NCBI RefSeq assembly: GCF_029840635.1
Contig: NZ_JAOCCU010000028.1
Span: 1 to 64,000 of the forward strand
Reading direction: 5' to 3'
DNA: 64,000 nt
Source of the DNA: Mitsuaria sp. GD03876
Lineage (GTDB): Bacteria; Pseudomonadota; Gammaproteobacteria; Burkholderiales; Burkholderiaceae_C
This document shows positions 26,086-34,714 of this stretch, piece after piece. The number at the start of each line of letters is the position of its first letter. The stretch's first letter is position 1. A program made the translations under genes and the position numbers. The notes under the pieces were generated by a model that did not search any database, had not been told where the DNA came from, and saw only the letters and a program-made list of their open reading frames with translations.

Positions 26086-27282
26086 ATGGGGTCGATCCAC
26101 ATTCCCACGCTGATGCTGGCGCTGCTGAGCGGCTTCGCGATGCTCGGCGTGCAGCTGTGGACGGCGCAGCGCAGCCGGCTGCGCTACCTGGACCTGGGGG
26201 TGTGGACCTGGGGTTCGTGGACGCTGCTGGCGGGCTTCGCGCTGCTGTCGGCGCGGATCGTGATCCCGGTGTGGCTGTCGGCGTTGCTGGGCAACGGGCT
26301 GATCGCGCTGGGCATCGTGTTCTACAACGAGGCCATCCACCGCCACGTGCTGGGGCGCTCGCTGCCGCGCTGGATGTGGTGGGGCGGGCCGGCGGTGGCC
26401 TGGACGCTGACGGCGTGGATGCTGAGCTGGCCGCTGGCGGTCCGCACCAGCGCGATCTCGCTGGTCTTCGCCGCGTTGCTGCTGCCGGCGATCCTCGTGC
26501 TGCTCGGGCCGGGGTGGCGGGGCGAGTCCTCGTTGCGGGCGGTCGGCGTGACGCTGGTGGCCGCGGCCGCGAGCCTGCTGCTGCGCAGCATCCATGCGCT
26601 GACCAATCCCGAGGAGTACCTCGACCTGATGCAGGGCAGCCTGGGCCAGGGGCTGACCTTCCTGTTCAGCTTCATCTGCCTGATCGGCGCGGGCTTCGGT
26701 TTCGTGCTCGCCAACTTCGAGCGCATCGCGCGCCGCATGGAGGAGATGGCCTCCACGGACGGTCTCACCGGCTGCCTGAACCGGATGACCGCGGACGCGC
26801 TGCTGCGGCACGAGCTGGAGCGCGGGCGGCGCGAGGGCACGCCGCTGGCCTTCGTGCTGCTGGACCTGGATCACTTCAAGGACGTCAACGACTGCCACGG
26901 CCACCATGCCGGCGACGACGCGCTGCGGGCCTTCGCCGCCGAGGTGCGCGCGCGGCTGCGGGCCTCGGACGTGGTCGGCCGCTGGGGCGGCGAGGAGTTC
27001 GGGCTGATCCTGCCGGCGACCGACGGCGTCGGCGCGATGCGGCTGGTCGACCAGATCCGCGAGGCGGTGGCGACGCTGCGGCTGTGCGACGACGACGGGC
27101 GGGACTTCAGTCTGACGGTCTCGGCGGGGATCTCGGTGGCCGAGCCCGGCGGCAGGATCACCGCCGACCACCTGTTCATGCGGGCGGACCGGGCGCTGTA
27201 TCGCGCCAAGGACGGCGGCCGCAACAACGTCCAGGTGCACGACAGCGACTGGCCGCTGGCGCCCGGCGTGCCCGCGGCCTGA
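26086..27282 (+). CDS. Membrane diguanylate cyclase (GGDEF)
   Basis: 398 aa. About six N-terminal transmembrane helices (residues 1-215) precede a complete GGDEF domain: DGLTGCLNRM, FVLLDLDHFKDVND, and the active site RWGGEEFGLIL. An inhibitory I-site RASD lies five residues before the GGEEF stretch. It should convert two GTP to c-di-GMP under membrane sensing and be product-inhibited. This contrasts with the degenerate GGDEF protein at 13855-15036. Monocistronic. Confidence 0.92.
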   Translation: MGSIHIPTLMLALLSGFAMLGVQLWTAQRSRLRYLDLGVWTWGSWTLLAGFALLSARIVIPVWLSALLGNGLIALGIVFYNEAIHRHVLGRSLPRWMWWGGPAVAWTLTAWMLSWPLAVRTSAISLVFAALLLPAILVLLGPGWRGESSLRAVGVTLVAAAASLLLRSIHALTNPEEYLDLMQGSLGQGLTFLFSFICLIGAGFGFVLANFERIARRMEEMASTDGLTGCLNRMTADALLRHELERGRREGTPLAFVLLDLDHFKDVNDCHGHHAGDDALRAFAAEVRARLRASDVVGRWGGEEFGLILPATDGVGAMRLVDQIREAVATLRLCDDDGRDFSLTVSAGISVAEPGGRITADHLFMRADRALYRAKDGGRNNVQVHDSDWPLAPGVPAA

Positions 27283-27287
27283 AGCGC

Positions 27288-27893
27288 TCAGCAGTTCTGG
27301 TACTTCCAGTTCCGCGGCTTGCCTTCGGCCAGCCACTCGACGGTCTGCGCGAGGCGGCGCTCGCGGGTCTCGGCCTTCTTCGCCTCGACGATCCACTCGA
27401 TGTACTCGCGGCGGTGGCTGGGCGGGAAACCCTCGAAGGTCTTGCGCGCCGCGGCGTTGGCCCGGAGCGCGGCGGCCAGGTCCTCGGGCACCTCGGGCGG
27501 CGGCTTCGGCGTGGCGGGGCGCGCGGGCCGCGCCTTCACGCCGTCCTCGATGAGCGTCATCGCGCGCTTGAGGATGGCCTTCTGCTCGGCCTTGGACGGC
27601 AGGTCCTTGAGCGAGGTGAGCCGGCCGAAGTCGCCCATCGCGCCGTCCTTGGCGTGGTCGGCGCCGACGGCCGCCTGGCCGTGCCAGAAGCCGATCGAGC
27701 AGTGCGCCTTGAAGGCGGCCATGCCGGTCAGGATCTTGTCGCGGTAGGTGAAGTTGGGGAAGCCCCACTTGATCGTCTCGACGACGTCGGGGCAGTGCGC
27801 GTGCACGGTCGCGCGCCAGTGGCGCAGGAGGTCCTGCGCGAACGGGGCGGCGCGGTCGATGTAGGCGTCGACGCGGGGATCGAGGGTGGGCAT
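27288..27893 (-). CDS. YdeI/OmpD-associated family, DUF1801 protein
   Basis: 201 aa. An N-terminal DUF1801/YdhG-like domain (VVETIKWGFPNFTYRDKILTG, then FKAHCSIGFWHG) is followed by a YdeI C-terminal segment (FPPSHRREYIEWIVEAKKAETR). The family is common and uncharacterised; links to iron-sulfur or stress physiology are only proposed. Convergent with the diguanylate cyclase, five bases apart. Confidence 0.85.
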   Translation of the reverse strand: MPTLDPRVDAYIDRAAPFAQDLLRHWRATVHAHCPDVVETIKWGFPNFTYRDKILTGMAAFKAHCSIGFWHGQAAVGADHAKDGAMGDFGRLTSLKDLPSKAEQKAILKRAMTLIEDGVKARPARPATPKPPPEVPEDLAAALRANAAARKTFEGFPPSHRREYIEWIVEAKKAETRERRLAQTVEWLAEGKPRNWKYQNC

Positions 27894-27952
27894 GAGGCCG
27901 CAGCCTAGCGAATCCGGGGTCGTTCGACCATCGTGGTCTATGCTCGGCCCCC

Positions 27953-29068
27953 ATGCGCGCCAAGACCTCGACCTCGCTTCTCGCCCGCCTGCCGGCGGCC
28001 CTTCCGATCTGGACGCTGGCGGCGCCGCTGGCCGCGATCGTCGCGCTGCTGGGACTGACGGCCGGCGGCGAGTCGACGTTGGTGCTGGCCGTGGTCAGCG
28101 TGCTGCTGATCGCCGCGGTGCTGGCGGCGGTGCATCACGCGGAGGTCGTCGCGCATCGGGTCGGCGAGCCGTACGGCTCGCTGGTGCTGGCGGTGGCGGT
28201 GACCATCATCGAGGTGGCGCTGATCGTGTCGCTGATGCTCGCCGGCGGCGAGGCCACCAACACGCTGGCGCGGGACACGGTGTTCTCCGCGATCATGATC
28301 GTCTGCAACGGCGTGCTGGGCCTGTGCATCCTGGTCGGCGGCTGGAAGCACCAGGAACTGGCCTTCCGCGTCGAGGGCACGAGCCCGACGCTGGCGGTGC
28401 TGGCCGCGCTGTCGGTGCTGACGCTGGTGCTGCCGGCCTTCACGACGAGCTCGGCGGGCCCGACCTTCACGACCACGCAGCTGCTGTTCGCCGGCGGCGT
28501 GTCGCTGGTGCTCTACGGGGCCTTCGTGTTCGTGCAGGCGGTGCGGCACCGCGACTACTTCCTGCCGGTGGCTGGCGTCGACGACCAGGACACCCATGCC
28601 GAGCCGCCGAGCTGGCGCGTCGCGGGCGTGAGCCTGGCGCTGCTGCTGGTGTGCCTGGTCGGCGTGGTGGGCCTGGCCAAGCTGCTGGCGCCGACGATCG
28701 AACGCGGCGTGCATGCGATCGGCGCGCCGCCGTCGCTGGTGGGCGTGATCGTGGCGATGCTGGTGCTGCTGCCCGAGACGGTGGCGGCGGTGCGCGCGGC
28801 GCTGCACAACCGGCTGCAGACCAGCCTGAACCTCGCGCTGGGATCGGGGCTGGCGAGCATCGGCCTGACGATCCCGACGGTGGCGGTGCTGTCGCCGCTG
28901 TTCCCGCACTCGCTGGTGCTGGGGCTGACGCCGCTGAGCATGGTGCTGCTGTTCCTGACCTTCATCGTCGGCGCGCTGACGCTGGGCGGCGGCCGGGCGA
29001 CGGTGCTGCAGGGGGCGGTGCACATGGTGGTGTTCATCGTGTTCCTGTTCCTGGCGGTCATCCCCTGA
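27953..29068 (+). CDS. chaA: Calcium/proton antiporter (ChaA-like)
   Basis: 371 aa, about eleven transmembrane helices, with the two CaCA-family alpha repeats. The first contains the acidic signature VAVTIIEVALIVSLML and the second MLVLLPETVAAVRAAL, each carrying the conserved ion-coordinating Glu. Exchanges cytoplasmic Ca2+ (or Na+/K+) for protons at the inner membrane. Monocistronic, ending at a good terminator. Confidence 0.92.
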   Translation: MRAKTSTSLLARLPAALPIWTLAAPLAAIVALLGLTAGGESTLVLAVVSVLLIAAVLAAVHHAEVVAHRVGEPYGSLVLAVAVTIIEVALIVSLMLAGGEATNTLARDTVFSAIMIVCNGVLGLCILVGGWKHQELAFRVEGTSPTLAVLAALSVLTLVLPAFTTSSAGPTFTTTQLLFAGGVSLVLYGAFVFVQAVRHRDYFLPVAGVDDQDTHAEPPSWRVAGVSLALLLVCLVGVVGLAKLLAPTIERGVHAIGAPPSLVGVIVAMLVLLPETVAAVRAALHNRLQTSLNLALGSGLASIGLTIPTVAVLSPLFPHSLVLGLTPLSMVLLFLTFIVGALTLGGGRATVLQGAVHMVVFIVFLFLAVIP

Positions 29069-29110
29069 TCGCGATCGCGCCGGCCATCGCGCCGGTCAAG
29101 CCGGAATGAA

Positions 29111-29134
29111 GAAGGCCGCCCTCGGGCGGCCTTC
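29111..29134. terminator. Rho-independent terminator between chaA and the NifQ-like gene
   Basis: GAAGGCCGCCC / GGGCGGCCTTC, an 11-bp perfect stem with a minimal loop. It lies 42 bases after chaA and 20 bases past the end of the convergent gene, so it can serve both strands. Confidence 0.75.
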
Positions 29135-29154
29135 GTGCTTCCTGGGGCGACGCG

Positions 29155-29721
29155 TCAGGCGGCGCCGGCGGCATCGATGCCCACGAGGCGCACCGTCGAC
29201 TGCGGATCGTCCATGCAGACGGAGACCTCGGGGCAGCCGTCGCACTTGGGTGGGCGCAGGCCGGGCCGGCCGAGCGACTCGCCCAGGCTCAGGAACAGGT
29301 GGCGCTTCCAGCGCAGTTGCCGCGTGTTGCTGTCGTGCAGCGTGGGGAAGGCCAGCCGCAGCAGGCGCGAGACCTGCGGGCGTTCCGCCAGGCCGAGGTC
29401 CTGCCACAGGTGGTGGCTGCCCATGCAGGCGCTGGCGAGCCAGCCGCACAGGCGCGCGTGCGACGAGTCCTTGCGCGCCCGGTGCTGGAGCAGGAAGCGG
29501 TAGAGCGGGCCGGCCAGTGCGCCCGGGTCGGCCGCGTTGGGCGGGAAGTCGCCGGCATCGGTCCGCGACTGGACATGGTGGCCGACGACGGCGAACAGGT
29601 CGCGGTCGGCCTCGTCCCAGTGACGGGGCGCATCGGCCTGGAGCCGCCTCAGAGCGGCTTGATCTCGATCCGGCTGAGCCACGGGAGGTCCTTCGGTCGG
29701 CTGCGCAAGTTGGAACGCCAT
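29155..29721 (-). CDS. NifQ-like protein
   Basis: 188 aa. The C-terminus matches NifQ, the molybdenum donor for nitrogenase cofactor: NTRQLRWKRHLFLSLGESLG, then Cys160, Cys163 and Cys169 (PPKCDGCPEVSVCMD). NifQ normally has C-x4-C-x2-C-x5-C; here the first Cys is Leu155. No nif genes are present, so a molybdenum-handling role outside nitrogen fixation is more likely. The start ATG at 29721 has GGGAGCC upstream. Divergent from the MqsR-like gene. Confidence 0.75.
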   Translation of the reverse strand: MAFQLAQPTEGPPVAQPDRDQAALRRLQADAPRHWDEADRDLFAVVGHHVQSRTDAGDFPPNAADPGALAGPLYRFLLQHRARKDSSHARLCGWLASACMGSHHLWQDLGLAERPQVSRLLRLAFPTLHDSNTRQLRWKRHLFLSLGESLGRPGLRPPKCDGCPEVSVCMDDPQSTVRLVGIDAAGAA

Positions 29722-29768
29722 CGAGGCTCCCTCGTTGAGACGCGCCGAGCGCGTCGACGGCGAAATAT

Positions 29769-29780
29769 ATATCCGGATAT
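29769..29780. promoter_or_regulatory. 12-bp palindrome upstream of the toxin-like gene
   Basis: ATATCCGGATAT, a perfect palindrome inside an AT-rich patch (AAATATATATCCGGATATGG) between the NifQ-like gene and the toxin-antitoxin-like pair. It is a natural operator candidate for the downstream RHH-type protein, or part of the promoter. Confidence 0.4.
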
Positions 29781-29838
29781 GGCGATGGAAGAGAACCGAC
29801 TAGCGCTGGGAGAGAAAGACGGCGGAGCGGTGTCTGGA

Positions 29839-30273
29839 ATGGGAAACAGCATGTCCTCGCTGATCCTCGAACTTGACGAATGCGTGGTCCGGAGTCGACC
29901 GACAACTTGCGTTGTCGATGCCGTTCAAAACAATACGACGTTTTTCGTACACTACGGGCGCGGCGTGGCTGGACCAAAGGGATACAGGGCGGTGAAGCAG
30001 GCGGTCCTACGTGCGCTTCAGTCGGGAGAGGTCCAGCATGAGGTGCGGGAGAACTTCGACGAGAAGAACCTGCTTGGCTGCGGAGAAGTCAGCGTGGATG
30101 AAGTCATCAGCATCGTCAAGGCAAGCCGCGGAACAGACTACTCGTGTTCTCCGCTGCATGCAGACGCCAGCTGCGACTGTCATTTACTCAAGACGCGCGG
30201 CTGGTATGTGAAGTTCTACTTTCTGGAACCTCACGCCGTGTTCATCAGTGTTCACCGGACGAGAGTGCCATGA
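29839..30273 (+). CDS. Putative MqsR-like toxin
   Basis: 144 aa from the ATG at 29839; ATGs at 29779, 29785 and 29851 are alternatives. The C-terminal ~95 residues resemble the MqsR/RelE-type interferase in order of elements: a helix YRAVKQAVLRALQSGEV, then VDEVISIVKASRGTDYSCS and a final beta pair GWYVKFYFLEPHAVFISVHR, comparable to MqsR's QVYLKITVIHDVLIVSFK. It is Cys-rich (Cys81, 103, 112, 114), and the DFYKS stretch of MqsR reads DYSCS, so catalysis may differ. Its TGA overlaps the next ATG. GC is well below the neighbourhood. The assignment rests on remote similarity plus context. Confidence 0.5.
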   Translation: MGNSMSSLILELDECVVRSRPTTCVVDAVQNNTTFFVHYGRGVAGPKGYRAVKQAVLRALQSGEVQHEVRENFDEKNLLGCGEVSVDEVISIVKASRGTDYSCSPLHADASCDCHLLKTRGWYVKFYFLEPHAVFISVHRTRVP

Positions 30274-30884
30274 GGATCTTTGAAGTGGGCGAGCACAGCA
30301 AGGCGTTCTGCCATGACTGTGGCAAGGTGGTTCGGACGACGTTCTCCCGAAGGGATGTCGCTTTCAATGATGGGAAGGGCACCGCCAGGGATGTTCTGGT
30401 CGGTGTTTGCGATGAATGCGATCGGACGGTTAGCGTGCCACACCAATCGGCTCCCGCGTTGTCCAGGGCGAGGAAGGCCGCGGCACAGGCCATCGAGGCC
30501 AACCTTCCGGCTGCATACATCGATGTTCTGGATTGCGCTGTGCACCGGATCGACAGTCAGGCATCCACGGATTTTCGGCGGGCTCTGGTGACCTACTTCG
30601 TCCACAAGATCGCAGTGGATGCCCGTGGAGGAGCGTTGCTGCTGCTGACGCACCGCAAGGCGGTGGCGCGCTTTCCGGAGGAGCGAGGAATCGTCCGCAG
30701 GCGTCTGTCGATGAAGGTGCCGCCTCGAGTGACGGAAGATTTCAGAAGGCTGGAGGCCTCGACTGAACTGAACACCACGGAGCTTCTGAAATCCGTGGTG
30801 TTCCTGATTCAGATCCGAGTGCTCGACGAGTCTCGTCCTCGGTTGCTGGACGAGCTGCGGGCACTCTCGGCCATCTGGGCCTGA
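30270..30884 (+). CDS. Putative antitoxin: YgiT-type zinc finger plus ribbon-helix-helix
   Basis: 204 aa, starting at the ATGA overlap with the toxin-like gene. The N-terminus is a zinc ribbon with Cys14/Cys17 (FCHDCGK) and Cys47/Cys50 (VGVCDECDRTVSVPHQS), as in MqsA/YgiT antitoxins. The C-terminus is not the MqsA HTH but resembles a ribbon-helix-helix domain: strand RRRLSMKVPP, helix RVTEDFRRLEASTE, turn LN, helix TTELLKSVVFLIQI (about residues 144-181). A ~90-residue helical middle (80-143) contains YFVHKIAVDARGGALLL. Predicted to bind the toxin and autoregulate. Function inferred. Confidence 0.55.
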   Translation: MRIFEVGEHSKAFCHDCGKVVRTTFSRRDVAFNDGKGTARDVLVGVCDECDRTVSVPHQSAPALSRARKAAAQAIEANLPAAYIDVLDCAVHRIDSQASTDFRRALVTYFVHKIAVDARGGALLLLTHRKAVARFPEERGIVRRRLSMKVPPRVTEDFRRLEASTELNTTELLKSVVFLIQIRVLDESRPRLLDELRALSAIWA

Positions 30885-30902
30885 CGCCCCTCTCCCAGCC
30901 TC

Positions 30903-32453
30903 TCACGCCGCCAGCCTGAATGCGCTCACCAGCGCGTTCAGCTGCTCCGCCTGCGAGCGCAGGCTGCCGGCCGCCGCGGCCGATTCCTCGACCAGCGCGG
31001 CGTTCTGCTGCGTCATCTCGTCCAGCCGCTGCACCGCCACGTTGACCTGGCCGATGCCGTCCTTCTGCTCGGCCGCCGCGGTCGCGATCTCGCCGACGAT
31101 GTCGGCCACCCGGCGCACGCCCTGCACGATCTCGCCCATCGCCTCGCCCGCGTCCCGCACCAGCCGCGTGCCCGTGTCCACGCGCGACACGCTCTCGCCG
31201 ATCAGCGTCTTGATCTCCTTGGCCGCCGCCGCCGAGCGCTGCGCCAGCCCCCGCACCTCGCCCGCCACCACGGCGAAACCGCGTCCCTGCTCGCCCGCCC
31301 GCGCCGCCTCGACCGCCGCGTTCAATGCCAGGATGTTGGTCTGGAACGCGATCCCGTCGATCACGCCGATGATGTCGTTGATGCGCCGCGAGCTCGACTC
31401 GATCTGCTGCATCACCTCCACCACCTCGCCCACCACCTCGCCGCCCTTGGACGCCGACGCCCGCGTCGCGCCGACCAGCGCGTTGGCCTGCTGCGCCGAG
31501 CTCGCCGTGTGCGCCACCGTCCCCGTCAGCTGCTCCATCGACGAGGCCGTCTCCTGCAGGTTCGACGCCGTCGCCTCGGTGCGCGCCGACAGGTCCTGGT
31601 TGCCGGTGGCGATCTCGCGCGTGGCGACGTTGATCGTCTCCGTACCCTCGCGCACCTGCCGGACCATGCGCCGCAGCGAGTCCTGCATCGCGCTGAGCTC
31701 GCGCAGCAGCACGCCGATCTCGTCGCTGCGGTCGACGTGGATGTCCTGGCTCAGGTCGCCGCTGGCGATCGTCTGCGCCACCGCGCCGGCCCGCACCATC
31801 GGCGCGCGCACCGACTGCGTCACCCGCCACGCGATGAACACGCCCATCGCGACCGCCAGGCCGGTCAGCGCCAGCATCAGCGCCGCGGCCTCGTTGGCCT
31901 GGGTGCGCTGGCGCGCCGCGAAGGCATCGGTGTCCTCGCTGATCAGCGTCACCAGCTTCTCGACCGAGGCCAGGTAGCTCGAGGCCGCCGGGATCAGCGT
32001 CTGGTCCACCTGCCGCGCGCCGGCTGCCGGATCGGCCTTGATCGCGGCCATCACGCCCTTGCGGATGTCGACGTAGCGCTGCCGCTCCGCGGCGATCACC
32101 GGCAGCTGGGTCCGCTGCTCCGGATCGTCGATCGCCTGTTCCAGGTCGGCCTGCAGCTTGTTGATGCGCTCGGTGGTCCGCGTCATCTCGCCGGACAGGA
32201 AACCCGACAGCCCCTCGTGGCCGCCGGACTTGGCCATCGCCATCACGCGGTTGAGGTTGAGCTCGGTCGCCGCGCGCCAGTTCGTGGCCATCAGCCGGCG
32301 CTGCTCGAGCGCGTGGAGCTGCTCGCCCAGCCGCACCATCTCGCGCAGCTTCACCACCCCGACGCCGGTCATCAGGGCCGCCATCGCGAGCACCGTCGCG
32401 AAGCCGACCTGGAGCAGTGTCGTGATCTTCATCCGGTTCAGCGCGTGCAGCAT
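30903..32453 (-). CDS. Methyl-accepting chemotaxis protein
   Basis: 516 aa from the ATG at 32453 (GGGAG upstream). TM1 at about residues 14-34, a ~150-residue periplasmic four-helix-bundle sensor, TM2 around 190-210, HAMP, then a cytoplasmic signalling domain with hairpin tip [20 protein letters not shown]. It ends [10 protein letters not shown] without a CheR docking pentapeptide. Signals through CheA/CheW at the cell pole; the ligand is unknown. It is one of three similar receptors in this window. Confidence 0.93.
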   Translation of the reverse strand: MLHALNRMKITTLLQVGFATVLAMAALMTGVGVVKLREMVRLGEQLHALEQRRLMATNWRAATELNLNRVMAMAKSGGHEGLSGFLSGEMTRTTERINKLQADLEQAIDDPEQRTQLPVIAAERQRYVDIRKGVMAAIKADPAAGARQVDQTLIPAASSYLASVEKLVTLISEDTDAFAARQRTQANEAAALMLALTGLAVAMGVFIAWRVTQSVRAPMVRAGAVAQTIASGDLSQDIHVDRSDEIGVLLRELSAMQDSLRRMVRQVREGTETINVATREIATGNQDLSARTEATASNLQETASSMEQLTGTVAHTASSAQQANALVGATRASASKGGEVVGEVVEVMQQIESSSRRINDIIGVIDGIAFQTNILALNAAVEAARAGEQGRGFAVVAGEVRGLAQRSAAAAKEIKTLIGESVSRVDTGTRLVRDAGEAMGEIVQGVRRVADIVGEIATAAAEQKDGIGQVNVAVQRLDEMTQQNAALVEESAAAAGSLRSQAEQLNALVSAFRLAA

Positions 32454-32582
32454 GACGGACTCCCGACGAGCCAAGGGTGCGGTCGATTATGGGAGTGCCC
32501 CCCGGGCGGGGCAAGGCGGCGCGCGGCCGCCCCCCGCGCTTGCAGGTGGGCGGGGCCGGGTCGTGCCCGTGGCGGGCCGTCG

Positions 32583-32936
32583 TCAGCCGAGGTAGAAGAA
32601 GATCGCCTTGCAGCCGCTGTTGCGGCCGTAAATGCGGATCGGCGTGCCGGTGGTCTTGGCGGCGACCAGCGCCGCGTAGACCGCCTTGACATTGGCCTGG
32701 CGCGCCGCGTTGTCGCTCTGGCTGCCTTCGTAGGTGAGCCAGGTGCCGCTGCCGCAGCTGCCGGCGTTGCCCTCGACGGCGAAGAGGATGCGGTCCGGCA
32801 TGTAGGTGACCTCCATCGCGATCACGTTGGTGCCGATCACCGACCAGTCGTAGCCTGGGTCGCCCTGGGCCTGGCCGGCGGGCAGGAAGCCCAGCGTCAA
32901 TGCGGCGGCGCCGCAGGCGCGAATGAATCCGATCAT
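32583..32936 (-). CDS. Small secreted protein of unknown function
   Basis: 117 aa. A Sec signal peptide (about residues 1-24, cleavage after AGQAQ) and a ~93-residue mature part with Cys in NAGSCGSGTW and NSGCKAIFFYLG that may form a disulfide. No family recognised with certainty; small periplasmic proteins with this IRIYGRNSGC ending are seen in Burkholderiales. It sits between two chemoreceptor genes on the same strand but is separated by more than 80 bases on each side. Confidence 0.7.
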   Translation of the reverse strand: MIGFIRACGAAALTLGFLPAGQAQGDPGYDWSVIGTNVIAMEVTYMPDRILFAVEGNAGSCGSGTWLTYEGSQSDNAARQANVKAVYAALVAAKTTGTPIRIYGRNSGCKAIFFYLG

Positions 32937-33018
32937 GGTGTCCTCCCTCTGGACGCGCCGTCCGGCGCGCCGCGATCGCGACGCTGTCCCGGCGGCGGGC
33001 GCAAGGATAACCAGACCC

Positions 33019-34563
33019 TCAGGCCAGCCGGAACACCCGCACCAGCTCCGCCAGCTCCTGCGCCTGCTGCTGCAGGCTGTCCGCGGCGGCGCTGCTTTCC
33101 TCGACCAGCGCGGCGTTCTGCTGCGTCACCTGGTCCAGCTGCGTCACCGCCTGGCCGATCTGCACGATGCCGCGCGTCTGCTCCTGGCTCGCCGACGAGA
33201 TCTCCCCGATCAGCACGCTGACCTGCCGCACCTGCTCGACGATGCCCTGCATCGCCGCGCCGGCCTCGTCCGCCAGGCCCGATCCCGACTGCACCTGCTC
33301 GACGCTGCGGCCGATCAGCGCCTTGATCTCGCGCGCCGCCTGCGCCGAGCGCTGCGCCAGCCCGCGCACTTCGGAGGCGACCACCGCGAAGCCCTTGCCC
33401 TGCTCGCCGGCGCGCGCCGCCTCCACCGCCGCGTTCAGCGCCAGGATGTTGGTCTGGAACGCGATCCCGTCGATGACGCCGATGATGTCGGCGATCTGCC
33501 GCGACGAGGTGCTGATGTCCTGCATCGTGCGCACCACCTGCTGCACCACGCCGCCGCCCTGGCCGGCGGCCTCGGCGGCGCGCGTGGCCAGCGCATCGGC
33601 CTGGCCGGCGGTGGAGGCGTTGTTCTGCACCGTGCTCGACAGCTCCTCCATCGACGCCGCCGTCTGCTGCAGGCTGCTGGCCTGCTGCTCGGTGCGCTGG
33701 CTCAGGTCCAGGCTGCCGGTGGCGATCTCGCTGGAGCCGGTGGCGATGCTCTCGCTGCTGTTGCGCACGCGGCTGACGATGTCGCGCAGCGAGCCCGCCA
33801 TCGCGCCCAGCGCCGCGATCAGCCGCGCGGCCTCGTCCTGGCCGGGCTGCGCGTCGCGGCTGCGCAGGTCGCCCTGCGCGACGGCCTCGGCGAAATGCAC
33901 CGCCTCCTGCATCGGCGCGGTGATCGAGCGTGTTGTCATCAGCCCGGCGACCAGCGCGATCGCCACGGCGGCGACCGCCGCGGCCAGGCTCCAGCCGCGC
34001 ACCGTCGCGGCGGTCGCTTCCGCCGCGCGGTAGGACTCCGCGCCGACCCGCACCTGCAGCGCCAGCAGCGCGTCGATCGCGGTCTTGGCCCGCGCGCCCA
34101 GCGTCACGATGCGCTCGCCGTAGATCGCCTGCGCGCGCGCCACGTCGCCGGCCCGCGCCGCGTCGCGCGCCGGCAGCAGCCCCTGCTGGACGTACTGGCC
34201 CCGCACCTCGGCGAAGGCGGCGGCGAGCTGCTTCTCCTCCTCGGTCAGGTAGGTGGACATGTAGTCCTTCCACAGCCCGGTGATCGTGGCGACGTTGGCC
34301 TGCAGCTGCGTGTCCAGCGCGGGCAGCTGCGCCGGGTCGCGGATCATCTCGGTGACCAGGATCCGGTTGCGCAGCATCAGGCTGTCGATGTCGCCGATCT
34401 GCTTGAGCGGGATCGTGCGGTCCTCGTAGATCGTCTTCAGGTCGGCGAAGACCCGGCCGCTGCCCAGCACGCCGAGCGCCGAGACCGCGAGGATCAGCAG
34501 CAGCATCAGGCCGAAGGCGAGCGACAGGCGTGCTCCGGTGGCGAAACGGCGCAGGAAGGTCAT
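33019..34563 (-). CDS. Methyl-accepting chemotaxis protein (Tar-type sensor)
   Basis: 514 aa from the ATG at 34563 (GGAGA upstream). TM1 at about residues 13-33, a four-helix-bundle Tar-like sensor ([17 protein letters not shown]), TM2 at about 192-212, HAMP, and a signalling domain with the tip [20 protein letters not shown]. Ends ELVRVFRLA, no docking pentapeptide. Very similar in the cytoplasmic half to the receptors at 30903 and 58711, a possible recombination target. Confidence 0.93.
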   Translation of the reverse strand: MTFLRRFATGARLSLAFGLMLLLILAVSALGVLGSGRVFADLKTIYEDRTIPLKQIGDIDSLMLRNRILVTEMIRDPAQLPALDTQLQANVATITGLWKDYMSTYLTEEEKQLAAAFAEVRGQYVQQGLLPARDAARAGDVARAQAIYGERIVTLGARAKTAIDALLALQVRVGAESYRAAEATAATVRGWSLAAAVAAVAIALVAGLMTTRSITAPMQEAVHFAEAVAQGDLRSRDAQPGQDEAARLIAALGAMAGSLRDIVSRVRNSSESIATGSSEIATGSLDLSQRTEQQASSLQQTAASMEELSSTVQNNASTAGQADALATRAAEAAGQGGGVVQQVVRTMQDISTSSRQIADIIGVIDGIAFQTNILALNAAVEAARAGEQGKGFAVVASEVRGLAQRSAQAAREIKALIGRSVEQVQSGSGLADEAGAAMQGIVEQVRQVSVLIGEISSASQEQTRGIVQIGQAVTQLDQVTQQNAALVEESSAAADSLQQQAQELAELVRVFRLA

Positions 34564-34670
34564 GGCGGTCTCCAGCGGGTCTAGCGATCGACGTCCCCGG
34601 TCCCGATTGCACGACAGCCGCCGGCGCAAGGGAAGCCCCATGGACCGGGGGCGGCGCCGGCGCCGCCATG

Positions 34671-34695
34671 AAAAAAGGGCCCGTGAAGGGCCCTT
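34671..34695 (-). terminator. Rho-independent terminator of icmF
   Basis: On the minus strand AAGGGCCC-TTCAC-GGGCCCTT followed by a run of T (the complement of AAAAAA at 34671-34676), 20 bases after the icmF stop. Stem, loop and U-tract are all present. Confidence 0.9.
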
Positions 34696-34714
34696 CGCGC
34701 CGGCCGCCAGGGCC

